From contig NZ_APAT01000013.1 of the NCBI RefSeq assembly GCF_000347775.1, forward strand, positions 248,001-312,000: 64,000 nucleotides of DNA, in the 5' to 3' direction. A program made the position numbers and the translations under genes. Of this stretch, positions 42,486 to 55,090 are shown piece after piece. Under the pieces are notes generated by a model. That model did not search any database. It saw only the letters and a program-made list of their open reading frames with translations, and was not told where the DNA came from. This DNA is from Marinobacter santoriniensis NKSG1 (lineage in GTDB: Bacteria; Pseudomonadota; Gammaproteobacteria; Pseudomonadales; Oleiphilaceae). How positions within the stretch are numbered: the stretch's first letter is position 1; the number at the start of each line of letters is the position of its first letter.

Positions 42486-42524
42486 CGCGTTACCGTTCGC
42501 GCAGTTTTTATCAAGGATTCAAAG

Positions 42525-43487
42525 ATGGCGTCAGACCAACCAGGTGCCGGTTCGGCAAATCAGCGAAACAAAGCCGGCCAGGACACACCGGAGCGGATTC
42601 AGAAACTGCTTGCCCGGGCAGGCGTCGGTTCCCGCCGGGAAATTGAAGGCTGGATGGAGTCCGGCCGTGTCAGGGTCAACGGCCATGCCGTCAGCCCCGG
42701 TGACAAAGCAACCGTCGGCGACCGGTTCGAGCTCGACGGCAAGCGCCTGGATGTCACCGGTGCCGCTGAAACCCTACGGCGGGTGCTGATCTACAACAAG
42801 CCCGAAGGTGAGGTGACCAGTCGTAAAGATCCGGAAGGCCGGCCCACCGTTTTTGATCATCTGCCACGTCTGAAGGATCATCGCTGGATTTCTATCGGCC
42901 GGCTCGATATCAATACGACCGGGCTGGTGCTCTTCACCACCGATGGTGATTTGGCAAATCGCCTGATGCACCCCTCCAATGAAATCGATCGTGAGTATGC
43001 GGTTCGGGTGTTCGGGGAAGTCGATGACGCCATGATCGAGCGGCTCCTGGAAGGGGTTTTGCTGGAGGATGGCATGGCGAAATTCAGCGATATCAGCCCG
43101 GCGGGCGGGTCCGGCCTGAACCGGTGGTTTCATGTCACCCTGCTGGAGGGGCGCAACCGGGAAGTGCGTCGTCTTTGGGAGTCCCAGGGCGTGAAAGTGA
43201 GCCGGCTCAAGCGTGTTCGCTACGGACCGATCTTTCTTCCAAGCCGGCTGACCATGGGTAAATGGGAGGAGCTGGACCAGAAGGCCGTGGATCTTCTCAG
43301 CAAGAGCGTAGGCCTGGACTCCGTGGCTATCCCTGCCAAGACGCCGTCACAGAAGGCTGCTCACGAGCGCCAGCGTAGAAAGGCACCTGCAAGGCCCGGG
43401 CAGGCGAAGGGCGCAAAGAAGTGGCAGGTTGATGATGCGCCGTCAGGCAGGGCGAAGCCCAGAGCACCGAAGCGCGGCGGTCACTGA
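42525..43487 (+). CDS. rluB: 23S rRNA pseudouridine synthase RluB
   Basis: RluB makes pseudouridine 2605 in 23S rRNA. The 320 residues have an S4 RNA-binding domain ([18 protein letters not shown]). The RsuA-type catalytic motif is [19 protein letters not shown] with the active aspartate. [13 protein letters not shown] follows, then a long basic C-terminal tail typical of RluB. AAGGATTC precedes the ATG. The scpA-scpB-rluB order is common. The gene overlaps the convergent cyclase gene by 7 bases. Confidence 0.94.
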   Translation: MASDQPGAGSANQRNKAGQDTPERIQKLLARAGVGSRREIEGWMESGRVRVNGHAVSPGDKATVGDRFELDGKRLDVTGAAETLRRVLIYNKPEGEVTSRKDPEGRPTVFDHLPRLKDHRWISIGRLDINTTGLVLFTTDGDLANRLMHPSNEIDREYAVRVFGEVDDAMIERLLEGVLLEDGMAKFSDISPAGGSGLNRWFHVTLLEGRNREVRRLWESQGVKVSRLKRVRYGPIFLPSRLTMGKWEELDQKAVDLLSKSVGLDSVAIPAKTPSQKAAHERQRRKAPARPGQAKGAKKWQVDDAPSGRAKPRAPKRGGH

Positions 43488-44416
43488 CCGCCACCGATTG
43501 TGGCTGAAATCCGGGTCTGATTGCGGCCTTCCCGTTTTGCCCGGTACAGAGCCTCGTCAGCCCGGGTCAGCCATTGCTCTGGAGATTCTCCCTGCAAGTG
43601 TGTCGACACGCCGCAACTGGCGGTCACGCCGACGCGAATATCGCCACGTTCGAAGATTGTATTGGTGACGGCCTCTCTGAGGCGGTCCGCCACTTCACGC
43701 GCTTCGTTACTTGCAGTGTGGGGCAGCAATACCGCGAATTCCTCACCGCCGAACCGGAAAATACTATCGGAAACCCTCAGCGTCCGCTCCATGCTTTCAG
43801 CAGTCAATCTCAGAATCTGATCACCGACCAGGTGGCCGTGAACATCATTGACGGACTTGAAGTGGTCGAGGTCCAGCAGAATCAGGGAGTAGGTTTCCTG
43901 GTGACGGTCTGACAGGTGGCTGGTCCTGGCCAGCTCCTCGTCCAATGCCCGTTTGTTGGGAATGCCCGTGAGTGAGTCGGTTCGCGCTGTCTGTTCCAGT
44001 GCAATGAACTGACAGGCATTCCGGATCGCGCAGATCGCGGCGCCGATCAGCATTTCGATTCCACCCAGCTCTTCCTCGGTAAATCGCTTCCTTCGAAGCA
44101 GCGTGAGGGTGCCGAAATGAGCGCCCTCGAGATTCAGTCGGTACTCTGCTCGGTGGGGCCCGCCCAGACCTGTGGAAAACACGAAGTCCTGTTTGGCAAT
44201 GTGGTTCCGGTATTGCAGCGAATCAAATGGCACCACAGTTGCTGCCTCTTCGGCGAAGACCGTCAGCTGCGTTTCCAGCGAGAGAGTCGTCGACAGCCGA
44301 CGCGTCAGTCGCGCCAGGATGTCGGGCGACGTGGTCCATTCCTGCCAGGCTTGTTTCAGGGCTGCCAGTTTCTGGGGCTGGTCTGCAGATTTAGAGACAA
44401 AGGGCGTGTGTTTCAC
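43481..44416 (-). CDS. GAF-GGDEF diguanylate cyclase
   Basis: This 311-residue soluble protein has an N-terminal GAF-like sensor (about 25-145) and a GGDEF domain. The active site reads GGEEF, and an RxxD inhibitory site (RVSD) lies the correct 5 residues upstream, so product feedback is likely. [12 protein letters not shown] and [11 protein letters not shown] are intact, so it should make cyclic di-GMP. The start is GTG at 44416. It has its own transcription unit, convergent with rluB. Confidence 0.88.
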   Translation of the reverse strand: MKHTPFVSKSADQPQKLAALKQAWQEWTTSPDILARLTRRLSTTLSLETQLTVFAEEAATVVPFDSLQYRNHIAKQDFVFSTGLGGPHRAEYRLNLEGAHFGTLTLLRRKRFTEEELGGIEMLIGAAICAIRNACQFIALEQTARTDSLTGIPNKRALDEELARTSHLSDRHQETYSLILLDLDHFKSVNDVHGHLVGDQILRLTAESMERTLRVSDSIFRFGGEEFAVLLPHTASNEAREVADRLREAVTNTIFERGDIRVGVTASCGVSTHLQGESPEQWLTRADEALYRAKREGRNQTRISATIGGGQ

Positions 44417-44698
44417 GTTAAATCGCTCTGTTTACCGAATCGTTATTCAGGTAAAAGCAGATACCGTGCCGGAATTGTTAATAACTTTAAAAACAGATGG
44501 ATAAGCTTATTAGTTGAAGTCGTTTGGCGGAAAAAATCCGGTTTTATGCAGGTCGTGCCAAAAAACTGGCAGGCGTTTGCCGGGCCAGTTTGTTGGTGAG
44601 AGGCAAAATCTCCCGGTCGGGGGATGGGGCAGGCGAAAGCGTGTGATAAACTTCTGCGTTTACGATTGTCTCCATGAAGGAAGTGAGCGTCAGTAGCT

Positions 44699-45382
44699 AT
44701 GAGGTTTCAGGCTCCCGAAAGTTTGTCCGAGCAGATTGCCCAACATCTTGGGCAGCGAATTATTACCCGTGACCTCAAACCGGGCGAACGCATTCAGGAA
44801 CTGAAAGTGGCCGGGGACCTGAATGTCAGCCGTGGGTCGGTCCGTGAAGCGCTGCTCATCATGGAACGTCGCCACCTGGTTGAGATCTTTCCGCGCCGGG
44901 GAGCCGTTGTGTCAGCGCTGACCCGTGAAAGCGTCAACAACCTTTACGACATCTACATTGATTTGCTCTGTATGCTCGGGCGCAAAGTCCTCGAGCGCTG
45001 GTCCGGGCCGGAGCTCAGTGGCGTGATGGGCCAGGTACGGGAGCTCCAGGCGGTGATCGATGCACTGAACTCCAACGGACCCGATGCAGCAGAGCAGGTC
45101 ATAGACGCGGGTTTCGGGGTGATGCGCTACGCCTATGGATTGGTGGAAAACCCATTCCTGGAGGAGACCCTCGAGAATTTCCGCCCCGCAATCAGTCGAA
45201 CCTATTTTGTGGCCCTGGAGCACTTCCGCGACGAGATCGGGGAGACCGCAACCTTTTTCCGACAGTTGGCCGAAGCGGCGGGCAGTGGCGACACGAATCG
45301 ACTCGAAACGGTGATCAAGGCGTTCGGGGAACATCAGCGTGAACAGGTTCTGAGCATCCTCCGGGAAGAGGAAACCGCCTGA
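44699..45382 (+). CDS. GntR family (FCD) transcriptional regulator
   Basis: The 227 residues have an N-terminal winged helix-turn-helix (SEQIAQHLGQRIITRDLKPG, then VSRGSVREALLIMERRHLVE) and a helical FCD ligand domain. FCD regulators usually sense small carboxylates. Here the gene overlaps smc (TGATG at 45381-45385), and the same neighbourhood occurs in pseudomonads, so it may tie smc expression to metabolism or simply share its transcript. The effector is unknown. Confidence 0.88.
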   Translation: MRFQAPESLSEQIAQHLGQRIITRDLKPGERIQELKVAGDLNVSRGSVREALLIMERRHLVEIFPRRGAVVSALTRESVNNLYDIYIDLLCMLGRKVLERWSGPELSGVMGQVRELQAVIDALNSNGPDAAEQVIDAGFGVMRYAYGLVENPFLEETLENFRPAISRTYFVALEHFRDEIGETATFFRQLAEAAGSGDTNRLETVIKAFGEHQREQVLSILREEETA

Positions 45383-48300
45383 TGCGTCTGAAGTCGATCA
45401 AACTTTCCGGTTTTAAATCGTTTGTCGATCCCACGACCGTCCCATTCCCTTCCAACATGACCGCCGTGGTCGGACCAAACGGCTGCGGGAAATCCAACAT
45501 CATTGACGCCGTTCGCTGGGTAATGGGCGAAAGTTCCGCCAAATACCTGCGCGGTGAATCGATGACGGACGTTATTTTCAACGGCTCCAGTGCCCGGAAG
45601 CCGGTCGGGCAGGCCTCGATCGAACTGGTTTTTGATAACAGCGATGGAACAGCGCCCGGTGAGTTTGTTCGATTCAATGAAATCTCCGTCCGCCGGCGCG
45701 TTTCCAGGGAAGGACAGTCTGAATATTTCCTGAACGGTTCAAAATGCCGTCGGCGTGATATTACGGACCTGTTCCTCGGGACCGGCCTTGGCCCCCGGAG
45801 TTACGCGATCATCGAGCAGGGAATGATTTCCCGACTGATCGAGGCAAAGCCTGAAGAGCTGAGAGTCTATATCGAAGAGGCTGCGGGAATTTCGAAGTAC
45901 AAGGAGCGTCGCCGGGAAACCGAGAACCGAATCCGCCGGACGCAGGAGAATCTTGAGCGTCTCACCGATCTGAGGGACGAGCTGTCCCGGCAGTTGCAAC
46001 ATCTTGAGCGCCAGGCGGCTGCGGCCGAGAAATACAAGGCGCTCAAACAGGAGGAACGGGTCAAGAAGGCCGAGCTGACGGTACTCCGATGGCAGTCCCT
46101 CGACAACGACCTGCAGACCTGGCGGGAACGGATTCGTGATACCGAACTGGAGCTCGAAAAGCAGCTGACCGAACGGGTGAGCCTTGAAACCAGTCTGGAA
46201 TCGCTCCGGGACAGCCATCAGGAACGCACCGAACACTTCAATCGTGCCCAGGCCCGTTATTACGAAGCCGGCGCTGACATTGCCCGGATCGAGCAGAGTC
46301 TCGAGCATCAGCGGGAGCGTAGCCGTCAGACGGCTGCGGAGCTGGACCAGGCAATGGCGAATCAGAGAGAGTTGGCCAGGGAGCTTGACCAGGACGAAGA
46401 CAAACTTGCCGGTATTCAGGAAGAACTGGACATGCTGGAGCCGGAGCAGGAGTCGCTGAGCCTCAGGTCCGAAGAATCCGGTGAAAAGCTCCAGCAGGCT
46501 GAAGACGACATGGGCGACTGGCAGCATCGTTGGGAGGAATTCAGTGGGCGCTCCTCCGACGCCCGCCGTCAGGCGGAGTTGGCCCAATCCCGCATCCGGT
46601 CACTGGAAGACGCCATCGAACAACTCCGTAACCGTCGTCGGAAACTGAACGATGAAAAAGAGCTGCTGGACGGTCAGGTTGATCGCACAGAGCTCGAGGA
46701 GCTGCTCGAACAGCAGGAAACTCTGGAAATGCAGCGCGAGGAAAACGCCGCGCAGATCGCGGAGGTTCAGGAAACCCTGCAGGACGCCAGGCAGGATCAG
46801 CGTGAGGCAGAGCAGGCCCTGGCGGAGGAAAGACAGCGTGTCCAGATCTTGCGGGCTTCCCTGGAATCCCAGCAGGCGCTGCTTGACGAGCAGTTGGGCA
46901 GCCAGAATGACACACTCCAGTCCTGGCTGTCTGAGTGGGGTCTGGCCGATACGCCTCGGATCGCATCGAACCTGGCCATCGAGGATGGTTGGGAATTCGC
47001 GGTTGAGCAGGTGATCGGACGTTTCACGCAGGGGCTCGCCATTGCCGACCTCGCTGTCCTGGGCGATGCCATGGACGATGCACCCAGCGGACTTGCGGTG
47101 GTGAATTCGAAGGGCGGCGATCGTCCTGCCACTTCAGGGCTCAAGGCCAAAGTGTCTGGTGTCTCCGCGGTACAAGATATGCTCGACGGTATTGATACTG
47201 CTGAAAGCCTGTCAGCTGCACTTGCCTCAAGAGAGCAGTTGGCGCCTGGTCAGAGCGTCATCACTCCGGAGGGTGCCTGGATTGCCCGAGACTGGATACT
47301 GATGCCGGAGTCCGATGCCAGCCAGGTTGGTGTTATCGAGCGCCAGAAAAAGGTGACCGAGCTGACGGATCAGCTTGAGACTGCCGAAGAAGCCATGGCG
47401 GCTGCCACGGATCGTCTGGAGCACCTTCAGGAACGCTTTGAACGGGCAGAAGCCGCCCGCGATGATGTCCAGGCACGGCAGACGACCACTGAACGGGAGC
47501 TCAGTACGCTGACTTCCAGGATCAGCGGCATCCGCGCCAGGGCGGAACAGATCGACTCCCGCCTTCAGAATATCAGTGAAGAACTTGAAGACGTGACGGC
47601 CAGTATCGGGGACCAGGATGAACACCTGCAGATGGCCCGCGAGGAATGGCAGCAGGCGCTGGCGTCCACAGAAGATAGCGATGAAGAAAAAGAACGTCTT
47701 CTGGAACAACGCGACATGCTGCGGGAACGGCTCGACGGCCTCCGGCAGGAAGCCCGCCACGACCGCGACCATGCCCATCAATTGCAGCTCCAGTTACAGA
47801 CTCTGACCAGCCAGCGCGATGGTCTCCGGCAGACGATTGACCGGATGCAGATGCAGAAGGAACGGCTCGACGAACGACTGGAAATGCTCCGGGAAGCCCG
47901 TGAAAGCGCCGAAGAGCCAATGGAAGATCTGCAAATGCAGCTTGAAGGGCTTCTGGACCGCCGGCTGGCGGAAGAAGAGAAGCTTGGCGCTGCCCGTGAT
48001 TCACTGGAGGAGATTGATCGCGAGGTTCGGGAAAAGGAACAGGCCCGTAGCCGCATCGATCATGACATCCAGGACGTCCGCTCCCGTCTTGAAAAGCTCA
48101 AGATGGAGTCACAGGCGCTCGAGATCCGGTCCGGTAACCATATCGAGCAGCTCAAAGAGCTGGACGTAAAACTTCAGGAAGTCCTTGAACAACTCCCGGA
48201 GGGGGCCAACGAGAAGGATTGGGCCGAGGAGCTGGAGAAGATTGGCAATCGGATCCAGCGTCTGGGTGCTATCAACCTGGCGGCCATTGAGGAGTATCAG

Positions 48301-48876
48301 GTTCAGAGCGAGCGCAAGACGTATCTCGACAGCCAGCACGATGATCTCATCGAAGCCCTGGAAACCCTCGATAATGCGATTCGCCGGATAGATCGGGAGA
48401 CCCGGCAGCGCTTCAAGGAAACCTTCGATCAGGTGAACAATGGACTGCAGGCGCTCTTTCCAAAGGTGTTCGGGGGTGGCAACGCCTATCTGGAGTTGAC
48501 CGGGGAAGACCTGCTGGAAACGGGGGTGGCCATCATGGCGCGACCGCCGGGGAAGAAGAACAGCACGATCCATCTCCTGTCAGGCGGCGAGAAGGCACTG
48601 ACTGCGATCGCTCTGGTCTTTTCAATTTTCCAGCTGAATCCGGCACCATTCTGTATGCTGGACGAGGTAGATGCTCCCCTTGACGATGCCAACGTTGGCC
48701 GCTACGCCAACATGGTGAAAGAAATGTCCAAACAGGTACAGTTTATCTACATTACTCACAACAAGATTGCCATGGAGATGGCGGATCAGTTGATGGGGGT
48801 TACCATGCACGAGCCGGGTTGTTCGCGACTGGTATCGGTTGACGTGGATGAGGCGGCCGCACTTGCCGAGGCGTAA
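45382..48876 (+). CDS. smc: Chromosome condensation ATPase Smc
   Basis: Smc is the long coiled-coil ATPase of the Smc-ScpAB condensin. The 1164 residues start MRLKSIKLSGFKSFVDPT, with Walker A GPNGCGKSNIIDAV. Long coiled coils surround a hinge domain at about 505-640. The C-terminus has the ABC signature LLSGGEKALTAIAL and Walker B CMLDEVDAPLDD. It overlaps the GntR gene stop by one base and is followed by zipA. Confidence 0.97.
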   Translation: MRLKSIKLSGFKSFVDPTTVPFPSNMTAVVGPNGCGKSNIIDAVRWVMGESSAKYLRGESMTDVIFNGSSARKPVGQASIELVFDNSDGTAPGEFVRFNEISVRRRVSREGQSEYFLNGSKCRRRDITDLFLGTGLGPRSYAIIEQGMISRLIEAKPEELRVYIEEAAGISKYKERRRETENRIRRTQENLERLTDLRDELSRQLQHLERQAAAAEKYKALKQEERVKKAELTVLRWQSLDNDLQTWRERIRDTELELEKQLTERVSLETSLESLRDSHQERTEHFNRAQARYYEAGADIARIEQSLEHQRERSRQTAAELDQAMANQRELARELDQDEDKLAGIQEELDMLEPEQESLSLRSEESGEKLQQAEDDMGDWQHRWEEFSGRSSDARRQAELAQSRIRSLEDAIEQLRNRRRKLNDEKELLDGQVDRTELEELLEQQETLEMQREENAAQIAEVQETLQDARQDQREAEQALAEERQRVQILRASLESQQALLDEQLGSQNDTLQSWLSEWGLADTPRIASNLAIEDGWEFAVEQVIGRFTQGLAIADLAVLGDAMDDAPSGLAVVNSKGGDRPATSGLKAKVSGVSAVQDMLDGIDTAESLSAALASREQLAPGQSVITPEGAWIARDWILMPESDASQVGVIERQKKVTELTDQLETAEEAMAAATDRLEHLQERFERAEAARDDVQARQTTTERELSTLTSRISGIRARAEQIDSRLQNISEELEDVTASIGDQDEHLQMAREEWQQALASTEDSDEEKERLLEQRDMLRERLDGLRQEARHDRDHAHQLQLQLQTLTSQRDGLRQTIDRMQMQKERLDERLEMLREARESAEEPMEDLQMQLEGLLDRRLAEEEKLGAARDSLEEIDREVREKEQARSRIDHDIQDVRSRLEKLKMESQALEIRSGNHIEQLKELDVKLQEVLEQLPEGANEKDWAEELEKIGNRIQRLGAINLAAIEEYQVQSERKTYLDSQHDDLIEALETLDNAIRRIDRETRQRFKETFDQVNNGLQALFPKVFGGGNAYLELTGEDLLETGVAIMARPPGKKNSTIHLLSGGEKALTAIALVFSIFQLNPAPFCMLDEVDAPLDDANVGRYANMVKEMSKQVQFIYITHNKIAMEMADQLMGVTMHEPGCSRLVSVDVDEAAALAEA

Positions 48877-48936
48877 CGGGCGGTCTGGATGAAAAAGGGT
48901 CAAGAATGACAAAACTGCCATCTGGCCCGGCGCGCG

Positions 48937-48965
48937 TTGTATTCATTACAGGCTTTTTTTAGAGT
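48937..48965 (+). promoter_or_regulatory. Possible zipA promoter
   Basis: TTGTAT and TAGAGT are separated by 17 bases, 39 bases upstream of zipA. This may give zipA its own transcription besides read-through from smc. Confidence 0.35.
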
Positions 48966-49003
48966 AGCAACATTACAGCATCTGCAGACAGGACAGCAGC
49001 GAT

Positions 49004-50059
49004 ATGTCACTTAGGGAATGGCTGATAGCCATAGGTACCCTGGTTATCCTCGGCATCGTGATCGACGGGATTCGCCGAATGAGGCGAGCCCGGAAGGAAT
49101 CCATGGCGATCTCATCGGGTATGGGGGCTGACGACCTTGACGAATCCCCACTGGACGATGAGTACAATCCGGAGCTGCCCAATGGCGGTGCAAGAACCGT
49201 CTCACGGGATGTGCTGGAAGAGCGTGGGTACGTGCGTTCCGAGCGACCCAGTCGTTTCAGTAAAACCGAGCCAAAGCCGACCCGGCCGGTCTACCAGGAG
49301 CCTGCGCCTGAGGCGGAGTCCGGTCAGGAGCACGAAGCTCAACCTGACCCCGAATTGGCGTCCGATCCGGCGTTGTCTGTTGCGGATGATCCTGTAGAGC
49401 CGGAGTCCGGATGGACCGCCCACCGGAATGACCCGGATGTGGACGACGGGATCGTCGGTGAGCCCCGGATTGCCCGTCGCGAACCGGAGCCTGAAAAGAA
49501 GCCGGCACCGCTTGAGGAGGAGACGTCACCACCGCTGGTTACCAGCGAGGTAGAGGAGGACACGGCACGCCGCGAAACACCTGCCCGGGCAAGCGGGCAG
49601 CCTCTGGCGGGAGCGAACCGTCCCGAGGCTCGCGAGGTTATCGTTATCAATGTGTTGGCCCGTCAGTCTGACGAATTCCGTGGTGAAGCTTTGAAGAAGC
49701 TCTTTGAGGCTTGCGGCCTCGAACACGGTGATATGGATATCTACCACCGGCATGAGGAAGCGGACACGACCAGTCCGGTTCAGTTCAGCGTCGCGAATGC
49801 GGTGGAACCGGGCACCTTCAAGCCCGTGGATATGCCTGGGCTTTCGACGCCGGGTATCAGCTTTTTCATGAGTTTGCCGGGCCCCACAAAACCCCTGCAG
49901 GCGTTTGAATTCATGCTGGAAACGGCGCAGGCGGTTGTCCGGAATCTGGGTGGCGAGTTGAAGGACGAACGTCGTAGCGTCATGACCCCCCAGACGATCG
50001 AGCATTGCCGTCAACGAATCCGAGAGTTCGAGCGCAAACAAAGATCCCAGCGGGCCTGA
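49004..50059 (+). CDS. zipA: Cell division protein ZipA
   Basis: ZipA tethers FtsZ to the membrane. The 351 residues have an N-terminal inner membrane helix (LIAIGTLVILGIVIDGI). A long acidic, Pro/Glu-rich linker follows, then the FtsZ-binding C-terminal domain (VIVINVLARQSDEFRGEAL, FMSLPGPTKPLQAFEFML). The order smc-zipA-ligA is the pseudomonad one. A terminator follows before ligA. Confidence 0.95.
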   Translation: MSLREWLIAIGTLVILGIVIDGIRRMRRARKESMAISSGMGADDLDESPLDDEYNPELPNGGARTVSRDVLEERGYVRSERPSRFSKTEPKPTRPVYQEPAPEAESGQEHEAQPDPELASDPALSVADDPVEPESGWTAHRNDPDVDDGIVGEPRIARREPEPEKKPAPLEEETSPPLVTSEVEEDTARRETPARASGQPLAGANRPEAREVIVINVLARQSDEFRGEALKKLFEACGLEHGDMDIYHRHEEADTTSPVQFSVANAVEPGTFKPVDMPGLSTPGISFFMSLPGPTKPLQAFEFMLETAQAVVRNLGGELKDERRSVMTPQTIEHCRQRIREFERKQRSQRA

Positions 50060-50072
50060 TGGTCCCGGGTAA

Positions 50073-52166
<2,094 letters not shown>

Positions 52167-52349
52167 GCCAGATGGCCTGATTATGGCGCTCCTGCTCATG
52201 CTGAGGGGCAGGGCGCAATGATTCTGAGAACTCGCGCAGATCCCTTCCACACCAAATTGGCTACCATGGCGAGCATGTGTAACGGTGTGTAATCGTCCCC
52301 CGGGGCCGGTTCATAACTCTTAAAACAACGTATTGAAACGGATTTTTTC

Positions 52350-55088
52350 ATGCGCGCCGATAGTTGTCTCTCCCATACGGTCTCGACGTTTCGTTTGCTG
52401 GGCCTGGTGCTTCTGGCACTGGCTGCAGCGGGCTGCAAAACCGAAAAAAATCCCGATCAGCCGACGTTGCTTGGGGAACCTCCCACAACCGCGTACCTTG
52501 GGGTCAAGTATTACTACAACTGGGGCGCCTATGGCGGCGAGGATATTCTCGACTACACCCTCACCAATGCACCCTCGTGGCTGGCCCTGGAGGACACCAG
52601 TAACAAGGCGAGGCAGGGCATCATCATGGCCGGTGTACCCGGTTTGACCGGTGGAGGGCGTGGTGACGCGGACCTCGGGAATGCCCGTAACATCAATCTG
52701 GTGACGACCGATGGCGGCATGTCAGGGGTTCAGCCGTTCGACATTGAAGTGAAATACAATGCCCTGGCCCTCGAAACTGCCACCTTTACCGAGGGCAGTG
52801 CGTCTGAGGAGCCTGCCGACACCCGTCTTTCACATTGTGCGGCGCCGGACCTGTCCCAGGCAGGCGCGCACGAATTCAAGATTAATACCTACAATGATGA
52901 TGGCAGTGTCAGCGGCGAAAAGACCGTAAAATTTCCGACCAAGCCGGTCTACGTCAAGCTGACGCTGGACAAACCATCGGTTACCCGCGTCCAGGTTGCG
53001 TTCGAACTGGGTTCCGAATATGACCCCAACAAGTGTGATCCGAGTTACCAGGGGCCGACACCGCACCAGCGCTGTGATTTCAGTGCGGCAAATGCCAGTG
53101 ACGCCATCGTAGGCAAGGACATCGTGGGTCGTGGAAGTGATTCTCCGTCGCCGGTGGATGTGAACGGGGATCCACTGGATTACCTCTCCTATGAGAAAGA
53201 TGACGACGGATTCCTTACCCGGGGTGTGGTGACTCTGGAGCCGGGTATCCAGGAGTGTTACATCCGTCTGGAAGTGGTTGATGACAGCTTTGCCGAACTG
53301 TCCGAGGCGGCGCGGCTGACCCTCACGGAAGTGCGTTCCGGGCTGGCGGGACTCGGTGAAAACAACGATGGCGTGCGAACCAATCTGGCGATTGATGACA
53401 ATGAGCCTGTTGTATCGCTGATGACAAAAGCTGGCGGGGCCAGGGACACCATCAATGTCGGGACTTCCAGGGAATATGTGGCAAAACTCACCGGTGTTCA
53501 TGATGAGAAGATCCATGCACGCCTGACCCATTCCGAGGACTCCACTGCCCGCCTTGGTTCCGAATTTGAGATCGAACAGGTACAAAATGGCGTGTGGGTG
53601 TCCGATCCGGAACTGGTTTTCCCGAAAGATGTAAATCAACTGCTCTTCCGGGTGACAGTGCCGCCCAACGGGGGAACCTATAGCAATCCGGATCTGCCGG
53701 ACCGTTTCGTCGAACTCGCGGTTGATGAACAATATCAGGCCGGCAGGGAAAATTTTGCCAGGCCGGAAAGCGACAGTCTTCTGCGAATAAGCCTCAATGA
53801 GCTGACTGCGCCTCTGCCGCTCGGTACAGATACCAGTTTCGTACCCACCGATATCGCCATGGGACACAACGGCCGACTCTTTGTGGCAGGCTATGACACG
53901 CAGGATAGCAACCGCGTCAAGGTGCGTATCTACGATCAGAAGGGGAATCCTCTACAGGATGTCGGCGTCACGCCGGCCGTGGATTCCATCACTACTACCG
54001 CAATTACCGATGCGCCGCCCGTGATCAGTACCGTTCGTCGCGAGGTGTCGGAAGGCAACGTTAAAGTGAGTCGGTATGAATTTGTTGTCGCGTACGGAGC
54101 ATCGGGGCCTATCGACGGTACGACGGAGCAGGGTGGAGAGGACGTTATCACCTCTGTTTTCTGGTTCGACGAAGCCTCGAACGGTGGAGAGTATGTGCCG
54201 AAGTGGACCGCGAGAACCGGCACCTCAGGAAATGACCGGGTTCGGGGTGCGGGGATCAATGGAGATAGTGGCTACGTGATTCTGTCAGGCGAAACCAACG
54301 GGGTCTGGCCTGACGAGCGTTCTGCTGGTGGATACGACAGTTTCCTCCAGCGGATCGACACGGTGGTTGATGGGGGTAACGATGTGCCGAAGGTCGCGTG
54401 GACCCGACAGGTCGGCTCGGTTTCCAATGACTCGGTTGCCGGCAGTGCTGTCGCAGGAATTACACCACTGACGTTCGGTTCAGCAATAGGCTCGGTTGGG
54501 GGGGCGCCTGTCATTGGCGGAGAAGATGCGTTCTTCTACTCGGCCGGAAGCACCTCGACTGCGCCGGTCGTTCAGCAGGTGGGCACCGATGGGGATGAAG
54601 CGGTGACTGACGGGCTGCTTTTGGGAAGCACCCTCTGGCTACTGGGCAATAGCGACGGGCGGTATTTTACCAAGACGGATGCCGCTGACGTAACGACTCT
54701 GGGCCGTGAAATCCTCAACAGTCAGGCCGGTTTCCTGCTGTCTTATAATACGTCGGGAGATTTTCAGGACGCACGTACAATTAACGATCCCGGTGACATC
54801 GCCAATGAGACGTTCAAATCACTGATCGAGTTTGACGGGGACCTTGTGGCTGGCGGGCGCACCGATAGTGGGGCCCAGGCAATTCTTTCGAGGGTTTCCC
54901 TGGCCGATCCTGATGCTGATCCTCCGGAGTTTCAGAATAGCTGGCTTTATCCCTTTAATTTCAATGATTCTGATTTTCCGGCACTTGCGAATTACCGTGA
55001 CGACGAGATTGTCGCGCTGGCCAGACTGGGCGCCACGTGGAGCGTCGTTTTGTACAGCCCGGAGGGCGTTTTGTTGACGTCGCCGTAG
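52350..55088 (+). CDS. Large surface or periplasmic lipoprotein with Ig/Calx-beta-like and propeller regions
   Basis: This 912-residue protein begins with a lipoprotein signal ending in the lipobox AAAGC. Residues about 40-130 look like a putative-Ig domain (PSWLALEDTSN, then GVPGLTGGG). Residues about 135-330 contain a Calx-beta-like pattern, EVVDDSFAELSEAARLTL, with four cysteines. The C-terminal half has repeats reminiscent of SBBP-type beta-propellers: TSGNDRVRGAG, GYVILSGETNG, GGYDSFLQRI, TRQVGSVSND and GGEDAFFYSAG. It is probably displayed on the outer membrane. I do not know its function; adhesion or polymer binding is a guess. It stands alone between ligA and a convergent CBS gene that ends 2 bases away. 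Confidence 0.75.
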   Translation: MRADSCLSHTVSTFRLLGLVLLALAAAGCKTEKNPDQPTLLGEPPTTAYLGVKYYYNWGAYGGEDILDYTLTNAPSWLALEDTSNKARQGIIMAGVPGLTGGGRGDADLGNARNINLVTTDGGMSGVQPFDIEVKYNALALETATFTEGSASEEPADTRLSHCAAPDLSQAGAHEFKINTYNDDGSVSGEKTVKFPTKPVYVKLTLDKPSVTRVQVAFELGSEYDPNKCDPSYQGPTPHQRCDFSAANASDAIVGKDIVGRGSDSPSPVDVNGDPLDYLSYEKDDDGFLTRGVVTLEPGIQECYIRLEVVDDSFAELSEAARLTLTEVRSGLAGLGENNDGVRTNLAIDDNEPVVSLMTKAGGARDTINVGTSREYVAKLTGVHDEKIHARLTHSEDSTARLGSEFEIEQVQNGVWVSDPELVFPKDVNQLLFRVTVPPNGGTYSNPDLPDRFVELAVDEQYQAGRENFARPESDSLLRISLNELTAPLPLGTDTSFVPTDIAMGHNGRLFVAGYDTQDSNRVKVRIYDQKGNPLQDVGVTPAVDSITTTAITDAPPVISTVRREVSEGNVKVSRYEFVVAYGASGPIDGTTEQGGEDVITSVFWFDEASNGGEYVPKWTARTGTSGNDRVRGAGINGDSGYVILSGETNGVWPDERSAGGYDSFLQRIDTVVDGGNDVPKVAWTRQVGSVSNDSVAGSAVAGITPLTFGSAIGSVGGAPVIGGEDAFFYSAGSTSTAPVVQQVGTDGDEAVTDGLLLGSTLWLLGNSDGRYFTKTDAADVTTLGREILNSQAGFLLSYNTSGDFQDARTINDPGDIANETFKSLIEFDGDLVAGGRTDSGAQAILSRVSLADPDADPPEFQNSWLYPFNFNDSDFPALANYRDDEIVALARLGATWSVVLYSPEGVLLTSP

Positions 55089-55090
55089 AT

